This document shows, in pieces, positions 33,322 to 43,095 of a stretch of DNA of 64,000 nucleotides (position 1 is the first letter of the stretch; every line of letters starts with the position of its first letter). Location of the stretch: NCBI GenBank assembly GCA_905221605.1, contig CAJNDS010002442.1, positions 361,879 to 425,878 of the forward strand, in the 5' to 3' direction. The translations under genes and the position numbers were made by a program. Under the pieces are notes generated by a model. That model did not search any database, was not told the DNA's origin, and was given only the letters and a program-made list of their open reading frames with translations. This stretch comes from Symbiodinium natans (taxonomy: Eukaryota; Sar; Dinophyceae; Suessiales; Symbiodiniaceae).

Positions 33322-34422
33322 ATGGCGGAGGAAGACCTTAGGGAGGAGGCTGCGCCTCGGGCGACGGAGGCCTACGTCATCGCGGCCCAGGGGCAGGCTC
33401 TGGAGCTCCAGTGCATCCTCCTACCACCCATGACAGAAACGTTGGTGGAGGTGGAGATAAGCCATTGTGGCCTCAGCCGCGCGGACATGCACATGCGTGA
33501 CAATGCCTGGGGGGTCTCCGACTTCCCCCTTGTTGTTGGCCATGAAGGCTATGGCACCGTCAGCAAGGTTGGGAGCAAGGTTCAGAGCCTCAAAGTAGGG
33601 GACAAGGTGGGAATTGGCTGGATACGTGATTCATGCAGACTCTGCTCCGCCTGTGGCGAGGGCAGTGAGCATCTGTGTGAGAGTGGGTACCAAGGAACAT
33701 TCCTTGGCAGCTCTGCAGGCCCTTTCGGCAAAATACCGAGCAATGAATTCGGCGGCTGCTTCTCAAGGATCGTCCGCATCGAAGAGTCCTTTGCGTTTTT
33801 GATCCCCCCAAATCTGCCGCCCGAAGTGGCGTGCCCCTTGATGGGCGCAGGCACCACCATGTACGAACCCTTGTGCACCTGGGTTAAGCCCGGAGCCAGT
33901 GTAGGCATTGGCAGCCTTGGCGGCCTCGGCACGCTAGGGGTGCTGCTTGCAAAGAAGATCGGTGCAAAGGTCACCGTTTTCAGCCAGAATCACGAGAAGC
34001 GTCAGAGAGCCCTCGACCTGGGGGCAGATGATTTCGTGGATACTTCGAGCACCATCTCGATGCTCAGGGCTGCGAACAGCATCGATGTCTTCATAGACAC
34101 TTGCCCGGTGAACCAGGACCTCGATGAGATGCTGAGGCTCTGTAAAATCAACGGCACCCTTGTTCGAGTCGGCATCCCTTTTGTGCAGGAAGAGGCTCGG
34201 GCAAGCTGGCACCCGCTCATCTTCTCTGCTAAGAAGGTCACAGGCTCCATTGCCTGCGGAACGAAGCACACCAAAGAGATGCTTCACCTGGTGGCCAACG
34301 ACGACTTTTCGAAGACGCCTTGGGCAGTTGCCAAGGTCATGCCATTCTCAGAAGTGAACGAAGCCATGAGGTTACTGCAAGAGCAACGGATGGAGTCGTT
34401 TCGTATCGTTCTTCAGTGGTGA
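33322..34422 (+). CDS. zinc-type medium-chain alcohol dehydrogenase, intronless
   Basis: A single 366-codon frame encodes a complete medium-chain dehydrogenase/reductase of the cinnamyl-alcohol-dehydrogenase/YahK-like type, expected to interconvert alcohols and aldehydes with NADP(H). The GroES-like half holds HCGLSRADMHM (catalytic-zinc Cys49) and GHEGYG (His74, Glu75). A complete structural-zinc loop uses Cys105, 108, 111 and 119. The nucleotide-binding fold has GSLGGLGTLG near residues 197-206, and Ser221 after the next strand suits NADP. Unusually, the third catalytic-zinc ligand, Cys in the usual LLCAG motif, is Gly175 here (CPLMGAGTTMYEP); the nearest Cys is 171. Length matches the family. 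The ATG at 33322 is in a good context (GCGCCATGG) and there is no intron, which suggests a retrocopied or recently gained gene. No leader relic is seen upstream. Confidence 0.93.
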   Translation: MAEEDLREEAAPRATEAYVIAAQGQALELQCILLPPMTETLVEVEISHCGLSRADMHMRDNAWGVSDFPLVVGHEGYGTVSKVGSKVQSLKVGDKVGIGWIRDSCRLCSACGEGSEHLCESGYQGTFLGSSAGPFGKIPSNEFGGCFSRIVRIEESFAFLIPPNLPPEVACPLMGAGTTMYEPLCTWVKPGASVGIGSLGGLGTLGVLLAKKIGAKVTVFSQNHEKRQRALDLGADDFVDTSSTISMLRAANSIDVFIDTCPVNQDLDEMLRLCKINGTLVRVGIPFVQEEARASWHPLIFSAKKVTGSIACGTKHTKEMLHLVANDDFSKTPWAVAKVMPFSEVNEAMRLLQEQRMESFRIVLQW

Positions 34423-35345
34423 TGCGCTCTATTGCAACTTCTGTCTGTTTGGATTGCCTATTTAGTTGCTTGGCTCGCGCCATTCGCGCCGCTTTGAAGT
34501 CGTTTCACTTTTGACGCCGTGATGTGTCGGCTTGCTCGCGCTTGTGGCACAAAGCAGTTTTCGAATCCCCCTCATTTTTTCAAAGATCCCCGAATTGCGG
34601 TTGGTGTGAAACACCATGTTCTTGGCGCAAGAAGCACCGTAGGTGAACTTGCAAAGCTGCCGAGTTGAAAAAGAAGGAGGGCCGCCATCTCCAGAGGATG
34701 AAACTCATTAAGCCCCGCAAACTTACTGGAAACCGCTAACACCCTGTAATAAGCGCAAACCCCACTCCGTAGTCCTGCGGCCAGATTCTCTAAAGATCTG
34801 GTGCCCAGGTTCGCGCAGCCCGACACTGCTCTTCCTCCGCCTCCTCACGAGCACAAGCAGCCAGGTGAGGGAGGTGCGGCCGTGGGCGCATGCTTCAGAG
34901 ACTTCGAAAGAGAGTGAAACCAGAAAACAAACGCCGGGTGGCATGTTGAAGAGTTGAGGCAATCCACAGAGCTTCTTCCCGGCGCCCACCAGCGACGTGG
35001 ACTTCAAGTCGGCACCGCGCGTCCCTAGGGATGTGCCGGCGCAGAATGAGGAGTCCCACACCATCCGGGAAGAGCCTCCCATGGACAAGGACCCAACGCC
35101 ACAGTCCGAGAGGAAGCCCACGCCACAAAGTGCACGATCAGTCGGTGTGGCCCTCAGCCCTCCAGCAGCCTATGCGGGGTTGATATGGCTTTGTGCAAGC
35201 CGAAACCCGAAACCCTAAACCCGAAACGCCGAAGAAGCCCCCAGGTGCCCCGCAGAGCTTCTTCCCGTCGCCCAGCAGCGGGGTGGACTTCGCCTGAGCC
35301 CTCCTGAAAGGGGGGGGGGAGGGGTCGATCTGATCGGTTGCGTGA
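34423..35345. other. 3' flank of the dehydrogenase; no supportable gene
   Basis: It probably includes the dehydrogenase 3' untranslated region. A directly repeated motif, GAGCTTCTTCCCG, occurs near 34969 and 35256, each followed by CGCCCACCAGCG or CGCCCAGCAGCG and then a GTGGACTTC-like segment. This indicates a local duplication of about 290 bp spacing. CCCTAAA-like words and CCCCCAG precede the second copy (35205-35248). Confidence 0.45.
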
Positions 35346-35349
35346 AGTT

Positions 35350-35465
35350 TCATTAAGGTACTTATTGAGTATAGGGGAAGAAGTAGGAAGTACCGTAGAC
35401 AGAGTTATGACCTGGGTTACCCCTACTTACAACCCTACTGCTAAGTATCCGTGAACCTCAAAGTA
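35350..35465. mobile_element. possible MITE-like element
   Basis: The left end TTAAGGTACTTA is roughly the inverse of the right end CTAAGTATCCGTGAACC. The right part (about 35438-35465) also resembles 19105-19126 next to the perfect hairpin (CTAAGTACCTTGAACCTC and so on). Shared ends at two loci hint at a small non-autonomous family. Target duplications were not found, and similarity was judged by eye only. Confidence 0.3.
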
Positions 35466-37374
35466 AGGCCCTTTTTAAGGCTAACGCTGGTTCCTGTGTT
35501 TGCCACCATAACCTGGGCTGAGAGCCTTTCTAGGGCGTAGGGCTTCTTATTTGTTAGGGTTTGGGGCCTCTACAGTTTTTTTTTGTCCCCGGTGTCTAGG
35601 GCTTTAGGGACATTAAGGGGCTATCAGTGTTTTGGCCGTCCGGGTTGATCTAATGTTGGAGCTTTGTCTTGGGTACCATACACCAGGACGAATTTACAAT
35701 AATGCAAAAGCTTACGAACATCAATAGTAATCATACTAATACGAGAAATAAGTAACAAGAAAGATCCCGCAGTATGTAGATGAACCCTGATGAACCCTCA
35801 GCTGTCGCAATGCAGGCAGGTTGAAGTTGAAGGTAGGTGCTTGAATCGGTGTCATCATGGCGTCCGGCACGAAGAGATTTGTGCTGGTTTCACATCAGCT
35901 GAGCCTCACATCAGCTGAGAGACGTCTCTGCAAGAGCGACAAAACCTTGAGCGTTGCACCGTCTTGGTGGCTTCACGCCGAGCTACACAGCGCTTGCGCA
36001 TCATGTCAGGAAGGCCCAATCTCTGGGTCGCCATCAGTTCACTCATTTTCTCGTCCTCTACCGTGGGCAAAAGCACGTGCGCCCTCTGGGCATCACCCCG
36101 AAGCTTCCCCGTACGCCAAGATCACCTGAAGATTTCGAAGGGTGTCGAGGCTTCAACTTGCCATTCACGCAGGAGCGGCTTCGCCGCGCTGAGGAGGCGG
36201 GCCCAAGCCGTACCATTTGTAGTCATGAGTATAGGAGCGCCTCCTGACCCCGAGACTACAGCCGGCTGCTTCTGCTGCAACTTGTTGCAAACGACTAGGA
36301 CGAAAGCAAAATCTTTTTTGTGCGCATGGCAAACTACTCCGGCAACGACTCGGAGTTCAAGTAGAATAGCATCACCGGCCCGAGGTAGATTCACAGCATT
36401 CGTAGAAAGAGGATCAGATTAGCAGAAGCTGCAAACACATCAGCAGCAGAGCTTGTGCCACATCCATTGAGCAAAATTGTGGCGATCATTGTCGCCACCG
36501 ACGGCAAGCACCCTGACTCCCCTTCCTTGATACAACCATTTCAGCCGTAGCCAGGTGGACCTGTTGAAACACTGGGAGGGTGCGGGGTGTCGTGTGTTTT
36601 GTTGCCGATGTCCGCATTTGTATCGTTTTTTGGCTGCGGATCGGGTTGAGTTGCCCGTCTCGCCGAGAGTGTTTTTTACGATTGCGGGGCAGTTGGCGGC
36701 TGTTCAGATGCGGCCTCCCTGGTCTTCCAGTGCGTTCTCACATTGCTATGTGAGGGCGCTATCGCGCACGCACCACGTATGCGTAAGCAACTCAAGCAAC
36801 AAAGAAAGAAGAGTGGCTGCAACTCAAACTCGCCAGTAATCAGCAGTACAGCATGGGTTTTGTGGTACATAGCATGCGCACAGGGCAGAAGTGCAAAAAA
36901 TGCTATTTGGCAAGCACTTGCTGGAGCCATGGGGGTTTAGGCCGAGAGAGCATGCAGGATCGCGATCGCAAAGTTACACCGCGAGCTTCGGATGATCCTG
37001 TGCGGGCCCGAAATCGAAATGTAAATCAGAATGCGGCTCTGCCCAACCGGGGCACCAAACCCGATTGAGGCGATGATGCTTGCTCTGCTCACAACCCTGA
37101 CTGTTATGTACACGCATAGACATCTTCCGGCTACTCTTCTTATGATTGCTGCTGAAAGTTTTGATCTTGTTCCATACTATTGTAAAGTTGGATGCAATCT
37201 TATATGTATAGATCTCCGCACAATTATCGATCACAATGATCTACGTCGTAGTTTTACGCAAAGTTTCTAGACATAATTCTATACGCAGTTTCATACATAT
37301 CTATACGGGAGTATATAGACCCCCCCCCCCCCAAAGTAGGATCCCCTTATAAGAAGGACCCCCCATCAAGGTAC
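35466..37374. other. no supportable gene; AT-rich patches
   Basis: Frames of up to 150 codons exist (35964-36422 plus) but lack motifs and overlap others. AT-rich patches lie near 35690-35765 and 37080-37320. A 12-nt C run occurs at 37321-37332. Confidence 0.4.
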
Positions 37375-37430
37375 CCCCCTAAACCCTAAACCCTAAACCC
37401 GAAACCCTAAACCCTAAACCCTAAACCCCT
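37375..37430. repeat. CCCTAAA array
   Basis: About seven CCCTAAA units in tandem lie upstream of the exon at 37489 and may be part of its preceding intron. Confidence 0.9.
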
Positions 37431-37488
37431 ATTATCGTAAACCGTAAACCCCCATATCCATAAATCTGCCCCGCGCCTCGCCGCCCAG

Positions 37489-38510
37489 GTCCAGTCCGAG
37501 CTCCGGCGCCAGGTGGCCACGGCCAACGCCGCCGCAGAGGTCCCAACCCTAAACCCTAAACCCTAAACCCTAGACCCTAAACCTCCTAAACCCTAAACTC
37601 TAAACCCTAAACCCTAAACCCAAAACCCGAAACCCGAAACCCTTTCAGGTTTGCAGGTGGGGGGCCGACCGGGGGGGGGCGATGGGGGGGGATGATTTGT
37701 TGGGGGGTTTCGGGTTTGGGTTTAGGGTTTAGGGTTTTGGTGTGCTTTTTGCGGGGGCGCTGGTGCTAGGGCCCGCTCGGGACATTCACAGGAACGCCAG
37801 CTCCGAAACCCTGAATGTCCAAATCTTCGCCCCAGTAGGCCCCTTGCTTCTTGCAGGCCCTGCGGGACGAGGTAGTTGCTTGTGAGGAGGCGCAGCGTCG
37901 TGAGTTTGTCGGTGTAGATGAAGCTGGCTTTGTTACTGCTTAGATCTTAACGGAGGAGTGGAGGTGTGGTTAACCACCCTATAGTCACTCCTGTATAACC
38001 CGCGTAGAATGCTCCTATATTCACTCCCCTCGCTCCTCCTCAAAGTCGTAGGTCCCCCCAAAAGGGTGCCAAAAATCCAAGACTTAGAGTGCCAACAACT
38101 ATTTGGGGATACTCCTTTAAACCCTAAGCCCTAAACCCTGAGGGGGCTAACATGGGAGGTTTGGGGACGGTTCGTGACAGGCACCAAAAACAGCCGAGCC
38201 CCGCTTGTGAGAGGCGGTGGCCATGGAGCGGCAGCGATCCCTCCGCCTGGAGGCTCTGGGACAAGCCAGACTCCACTGATGCACTCGTTTCCGCAGGACT
38301 TACGAGCTACCAATCTCTTCATAGTGAACAGGATTGAAAGAGTATTTGCAGGTTTGCAATTCTCCTCCTTGTCATCTGTGTACCCTGAACCCTAAACCCT
38401 AAACCCTAAACCCTAAACCTGAAACCCTAAGCCTTAAACCCTAGAGGCCGAGCTTCGGGAGAGCCGAGACGAGCTCGCCGACCAGAAGGCTCGCGTGCAG
38501 GCCTGGACAG
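37489..38510 (+). CDS. three exons of a coiled-coil protein
   Basis: 37489-37539 starts after CGCCCAG and reads VQSELRRQVATANAAAE, ending before GTCCCA (GT donor). 37857 to about 37911 starts after TTGCAG and continues in phase as ALRDEVVACEEAQRREFVG. 38447 to about 38510 reads AELRESRDELADQKARVQAW. All three are Ala/Glu/Arg-rich with heptad spacing, as in long coiled-coil (SMC- or myosin-tail-like) proteins, but such composition does not identify a family. The intron at 37540-37856 begins with a CCCTAAA array and later carries TTTAGGG units. These may extend the helical exon series at 29.2-30.6 kb. Confidence 0.5.
37544..37740. repeat. facing CCCTAAA and TTTAGGG arrays within one intron
   Basis: 37544-37644 holds about ten CCCTAAA-type units that start just after a splice donor. 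37707-37740 holds GGTTT/TTTAGGG units on the same strand. They are inverted relative to each other and lie inside the predicted 317-nt intron 37540-37856. Confidence 0.85.
38381..38444. repeat. CCCTAAA array ending at an exon border
   Basis: Six or more CCCTAAA units with variants end at CCCTAG, immediately before the exon at 38447. This is another case of telomere-like heptamers directly upstream of an acceptor. Confidence 0.85.
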
Positions 38511-41043
38511 GGGCATCGAGGGGTCTGAGCTGTTCAGGGCTTGAAGGGGGCTCCGGCGTTCGCAGGCTTGAGGGCTGAGGGCTTAGCGTTCAGGATTTTG
38601 GGGCAGCCTTCCGATGGCATCTCTCCAAGCTCAGACGGCTCTGGCAACGAGAGGTGGTCGTAGATGTTACCGGTTTGAACGTGCTCCTGCGGCAACGGAC
38701 GCCACTTCCTCCATGTCCTGCCCGGACAACCATGGCAGCATCATCGGCGTTGACGTGGATGGAGACCTACTTGTTTGCATTGAAGATGGTCGGGGAAGGC
38801 TGAAACATTGCGTACATTGCAAAGTGTACTAGGACCATCAACAGTTGGCGCGCTCGTACCGCTCGAAGTGCACCAGGCTACTCAGTCTGGGCCATCGGGC
38901 CAGATATGTGTGCTCGTGGAGAGAACGGGCGGTCAGCCATATGGGTTCGACAGCTGACTGTCCCTGACTTATCCCATCATTGAGGCTTAGTGTCTTGCAA
39001 AGCTATACATCCCAATAGACCAAGGTCTAGAGGGCTCATTGAAATCCCGTTCCCAACGTGAGGTGCTCTACCCAAAATCCTGAACTGCAGGTACTCGTAG
39101 GTTGGGAACCCCCAATGCCATTTAGTCGGAAACTTGTTGTGAGTATCCCTTACAATATTCATGATCTATCTTTGGGGTGGCTCTCTGGGAGTTGCCAGGC
39201 ATTGGAGACCGTGGCTTCCAGAGGCGCGTGGGGAGCTGTGTTCCTCGGTTATTCGGCTTACGGCCCGGGGCTTAGGCTTGGCTTTCAGGGGACTCTTCAG
39301 GGTTTTCATCAGGGTTTTCCAGGGCTTTCAAGGCTTTCAGGGTGGGGTGTAGGTTTTGGGGACGGGAACAGGGAGGTGGGGGAATACGAGAGCGACCCAC
39401 CATGTTGGTTTTGCTTCTCTTGACTGCAGGCAGTTCTGGCAATCCTCGTTCCAGGCAGAGGTGCCAAGAGCGTTGGCGTTCCTATGGCTGATCGCAAGGA
39501 TTCACGAATCTCGTTTTGTTTCAGGCGCTCCCAGGCGAGCATCCGCACGGCCTCGCCCTCGACACCGGCGTCATCCCGCCCCCCCCCCCCCCTTCTTGAT
39601 GCTGTTTGTTCATGGTTTTCAAACCTGCCAAGCTCAGGACTTGGCAACCCCTGCACTGAGCGAGGAGAGGGCAGGGGAACGAAGCCCATCCGGTGTAACA
39701 CGGCGCGGGCACCAGGAGCTACATGATGCACCGGATGCTGCGGCTGGGCCAAAGGCCGGAAGAGAGCTGCAGTGGGGCATTGAGCAGCTGTTCAGTGCGA
39801 CGTGCTCGGGACTTCGATTTGGATGCAGGTTGTGCCAGCTGCAGCATGCGACCGGCCCGCATCTGAGACAGGCCATGTTGTATTCTGCTTGTCCTCTACG
39901 AGCTGGCGCAATGGCTTAGCTTCATGATGCTTTTCCGTCTCGAGTCTCAAGCTTTGCTGCTTGTGCGTGCTGCTGTTTCTGGGCCCCTAGAGGCCCCACT
40001 GGCAGCCCCACCCACAGTGTACTCTTCATCCCCGGGCTTTTCATGTCAAAGAGCCGATGACCTGAGGAAGGCGAGACTGCAAGCGCAGCTTGCACAACGA
40101 GGCACCCGTGCCAGATTTCAACAGTTACTTGTAGAGATCGTGGCACTTCCACACAGAGTTCCGTTTGGCTGAACTGCTCACAGGCGTTCAGAAGATCCAA
40201 CTGATGGAGTCGTGCTGTGCCCAGACGAAGAGTATCCACACTTTGAGGTATTGGAGTTGGGTGTGCCTGGTCTCTAAATGGTTGACCTTTTTTGTGTGCC
40301 GGAGAGTTTTTGGACCTTGGTGGGGTCTGAGGCCAAACAGACAAGGAGAGGGCAAAGTGCCAAAGAGCTCTGAGGGCCCTGCCCGCGCCAGTGGCGCAGG
40401 CGCGAAGCTCGAAAATCTCGACAATATGCGTTTTGCACGGCTCTTTGCTCTCCGCCTTGGTGCGAAGGCCGTCACCAGTCATCTGCGAGGCTGGATGCCT
40501 TGGTGGTGTTTCGTAATTTCAGGGCGAGTCTTTGCATGTGGACCTCTTTGTCTCTGTAATGCCGACTTGTGGTGCCGGGCATGAGGATTGAAGCTCCCTA
40601 AGCCTAGGATCCAAGCTGCCTAAACACTGGATCCTCCACGTGACTTTAACTCCTCCTCGCGCCCAGGCAGACCGGGATGCCTGCGGACATGCGCTCCCTT
40701 AGCAGGCGCGGCAGCTGCGAGCTTTGCGAACCCAAGTCAGCGCAACCTTGTTACTTTGTGCTTGTAGGTCTTATCGTGCACCCCCCAACGCTAAGCGGTA
40801 GGGCCCTGAAAAGTCTCAGTATCCTTTTGTATTCCTTCATCTGAGATTTCCCGTGGATGGATCCGGGGTGGCACGGCGCGGGAGATGTATGTGTAAAGGT
40901 GCATCGAGGATTTTTTAGGGCTGGTCGTGGATTATTTGCCGAGTCGGCGGACGCGCTTGCTGACTCGAGGCTCCTCTCTGGCAGTGGGTGGTTGGGCAGT
41001 CCGCCAGCTTCTGGATGAGGCGCCATATCGTTGTTACAGGAGT
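38511..41043. other. no confident gene; possible exons
   Basis: Possible exon fragments include a block near 39528-39575 after TTTCAG and one near 40668-40770 after CGCCCAG (MRSLSRRGSCELCE), neither firm. A 14-nt C run lies at 39579-39592. The 186-codon minus frame at 39922-40482 has no motif. Confidence 0.35.
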
Positions 41044-41138
41044 TCCCCCCTCCCCTCCGCGCGGCCCCCCCCCTCCCCCCCTCCGCCCGTTCCCCCCCCC
41101 CCACTCCGCCCCCCCCCCCCCTCCCCCCCCCTGCCCCG

Positions 41139-41178
<40 letters not shown>
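41044..41178. repeat. C-rich tract with a 40-nt pure C run
   Basis: About 135 bases are almost entirely C, with scattered T, G and A, ending in about 40 consecutive C (41139-41178). The tract lies about 200 bp upstream of the transporter start codon. The opposite strand is a strong quadruplex candidate. Poly-Pro and poly-Gly frames here are artefacts. Confidence 0.95.
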
Positions 41179-41179
<1 letters not shown>

Positions 41180-41376
41180 AGGCTTTCATTTTCGGAGCGA
41201 TTTTGAGGGTTCGAGGGTTCGTTCATTTTAAGGGTTCGAGGGGGTAAACCGGTTTTTCCTTCTTCAGAAATTTCGAAGTTTTGAGAATTCTCCATAATTC
41301 TCCCGCCTGTCCGGTATGGGCTCAAGCTTTTGAGTGCACGAAAAGGTGGCCAGGCCTCTGCGACAGCAGCCTCAGC

Positions 41377-42471
41377 ATGGCGTGTTCTCGCGAGCTGCTA
41401 GGGATATTCCTTATGGCTGCATCTGGACTCGCAGTGACTTGCGAGATGGTTACGAGCAAAATCATCGAAGACTTGCTCTGGCCGTACTGGTACCTCTTGG
41501 CAGCTTGCTGTGTTGTGGCCACCTCTGGAAACGGGCTGTTCCTGTGGTGGCAGGGCATCAGGTGTCCTTCGCTCCGAGATATGAGGTGGGTGCTTTCACG
41601 ATCCATGTTTGAGAACCTGCACTGGATGCTGGCAATCCTGGCCGTTCTCATCGGAGCCGCACCGGGGGATGTTGCAGCGCTCACCAGCATCGACATCATC
41701 GTTGCGGCACTGTTGGGTCTCATGTTTCTGGGGGAGCGAGTCGGCATCCTACATCTCCTTGCCCTCGTTCTATCAGTCACTGGTGTCATTTGCATCTCGC
41801 AGCCGCAGTTTCTGTTTGGTGTCGAGGAGGCACATCCCGTTGGATACTGCCTGGCGATATTGTCGGGGTTCTTCCAAGCATGCTGCTATGTATGTGCTCG
41901 GAAGTCTGCCCACATCCCAGTATCCCTACTCACAGTTGTGACACTACTTTTGGCGGTGCCGCTATGTCTTGTGCCACCGCTTCTCCACATTGGCCAGCAC
42001 AGCTTCGAGCCTGTATCCGAGGCACCCTTGCAAGCTCTAGGTTTTCTCGCTCTGTTAGTGCTGCTTTCGGTGCTTTCTGTCGCCATTCCAGCAGCTGGGG
42101 CCACAAGATGCCCAGCCGCGGTCAGCGCCACAGTCTTCACGTCTTCCAGCATGACTACGGGCTACGTGGCTCAGACTGTCCTTTTCGATGATGTCCCCAA
42201 GCCACTGAAGCTTTTTGGAGCCGTGTGCATGCTGTTCAGCGTGGTGTTGATGGCGGTCCACTGCCAGAGATCGGTTGAGGAACCGGAGCCTTCCTGCGCA
42301 GTTTGTTGTGCCGATTCTTCGCCAGGGCCTGTACCCAGTGTCATTGCGAAGGACGAAGAGACGCCAAGCTTCGGATCCTGTTTCGCCTTCAAAGTTTCTT
42401 TCGCACGGAGCACCTGCCGACTACAACACCACGGCGACAGCGGAAGCTCTTCCTGCTCGGTATCTTCCTAA
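41377..42471 (+). CDS. drug/metabolite transporter (EamA-type), intronless
   Basis: A 364-codon frame encodes a membrane protein of the drug/metabolite transporter superfamily, with about ten hydrophobic segments in two repeated halves. The hallmark end of the first EamA repeat is clear: SIDIIVAALLGLMFLGERVG, followed by a further helix LLALVLSVTGVICISQP. The second half runs from GYCLAILSGFFQACCYVCAR to LKLFGAVCMLFSVVLMAV, then a hydrophilic Cys/Ser-rich tail. Length fits the family (about 300-370). Known members move nucleotide sugars, triose phosphates, amino acids or metabolites; the substrate here is unknown. The frame is open 96 bases further upstream, but the first ATG (41377) gives a start directly before the first helix. 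There are no introns. A decayed copy follows at 42791. Confidence 0.88.
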   Translation: MACSRELLGIFLMAASGLAVTCEMVTSKIIEDLLWPYWYLLAACCVVATSGNGLFLWWQGIRCPSLRDMRWVLSRSMFENLHWMLAILAVLIGAAPGDVAALTSIDIIVAALLGLMFLGERVGILHLLALVLSVTGVICISQPQFLFGVEEAHPVGYCLAILSGFFQACCYVCARKSAHIPVSLLTVVTLLLAVPLCLVPPLLHIGQHSFEPVSEAPLQALGFLALLVLLSVLSVAIPAAGATRCPAAVSATVFTSSSMTTGYVAQTVLFDDVPKPLKLFGAVCMLFSVVLMAVHCQRSVEEPEPSCAVCCADSSPGPVPSVIAKDEETPSFGSCFAFKVSFARSTCRLQHHGDSGSSSCSVSS

Positions 42472-42790
42472 ACCCGTCGGTGATGGCTGATATACTGGCT
42501 GTATTCTCCACATTGCAGATGACTATTCCGTTGACTACGTTTACAGTGATGAGGCACGATACTTCATGACAATCGCACCGGGTGGTCGAGGGGGATCGCT
42601 GCAAGCCCGGAGGCCAAGAGTCGCCTCTTCATCATCTGGATGCTTGATACCTCTCCGCACCTTTTTCTCGGCTCACCACCAAGCTAGATCTGCAAGCCTG
42701 CACACAATGAGCTTTTCTGCTCTGTCGGGCACACGGTCCTACTTGATGGAGCTTACTGCGATAGCGCAAGATTGTCATAGTGGCACGAGC

Positions 42791-43095
42791 ATGGCAGCTG
42801 GCCTGAGGTGGCTGTTTGCTCACGGCCCCATCTGGACTTGCAGAGACTCGCGGTGAGTTGTGAGATGGTCAGCGGTAAAACCATCGAGGCCATACAAGTG
42901 CCTGTGTGGTATGGGGGGCTGCCCAGAGCTACGATGTCACTAAGGGATTGCGGGGCCTCCTTTCGACCATTGGATGATGGTTATTATGAATTTGATGATC
43001 ATTCCTTCGGCGCCGGCTCTGGTGCTGTCAGTCGCTGGCGCCACTTGCATCTCGCAGTTTCCGGCATCGTCCTGATGCTGGTGATTTGCCTCTAG
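42791..43095 (+). pseudogene. decayed tandem copy of the transporter gene
   Basis: This segment repeats pieces of the preceding transporter in order. 42785-42916 matches the N-terminal coding part of the parent (about 41371-41500), including the ATG context AGCATGGC, the ATCTGGACT word and the CEMV segment (TGTGAGATGGTC against TGCGAGATGGTT). 43010-43065 matches the parent segment coding LVLSVTGVICISQ (TGCATCTCGCAG in both). The intervening about 250 bp of the parent is missing or unrecognisable. The first frame stops after about 21 codons. It is a partial, internally deleted, frameshifted duplicate. Confidence 0.75.

Noticed and set aside
40927-41325. Poly-Pro (plus) and poly-Gly (minus) frames
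   Set aside because: Produced by the C tract at 41044-41178.
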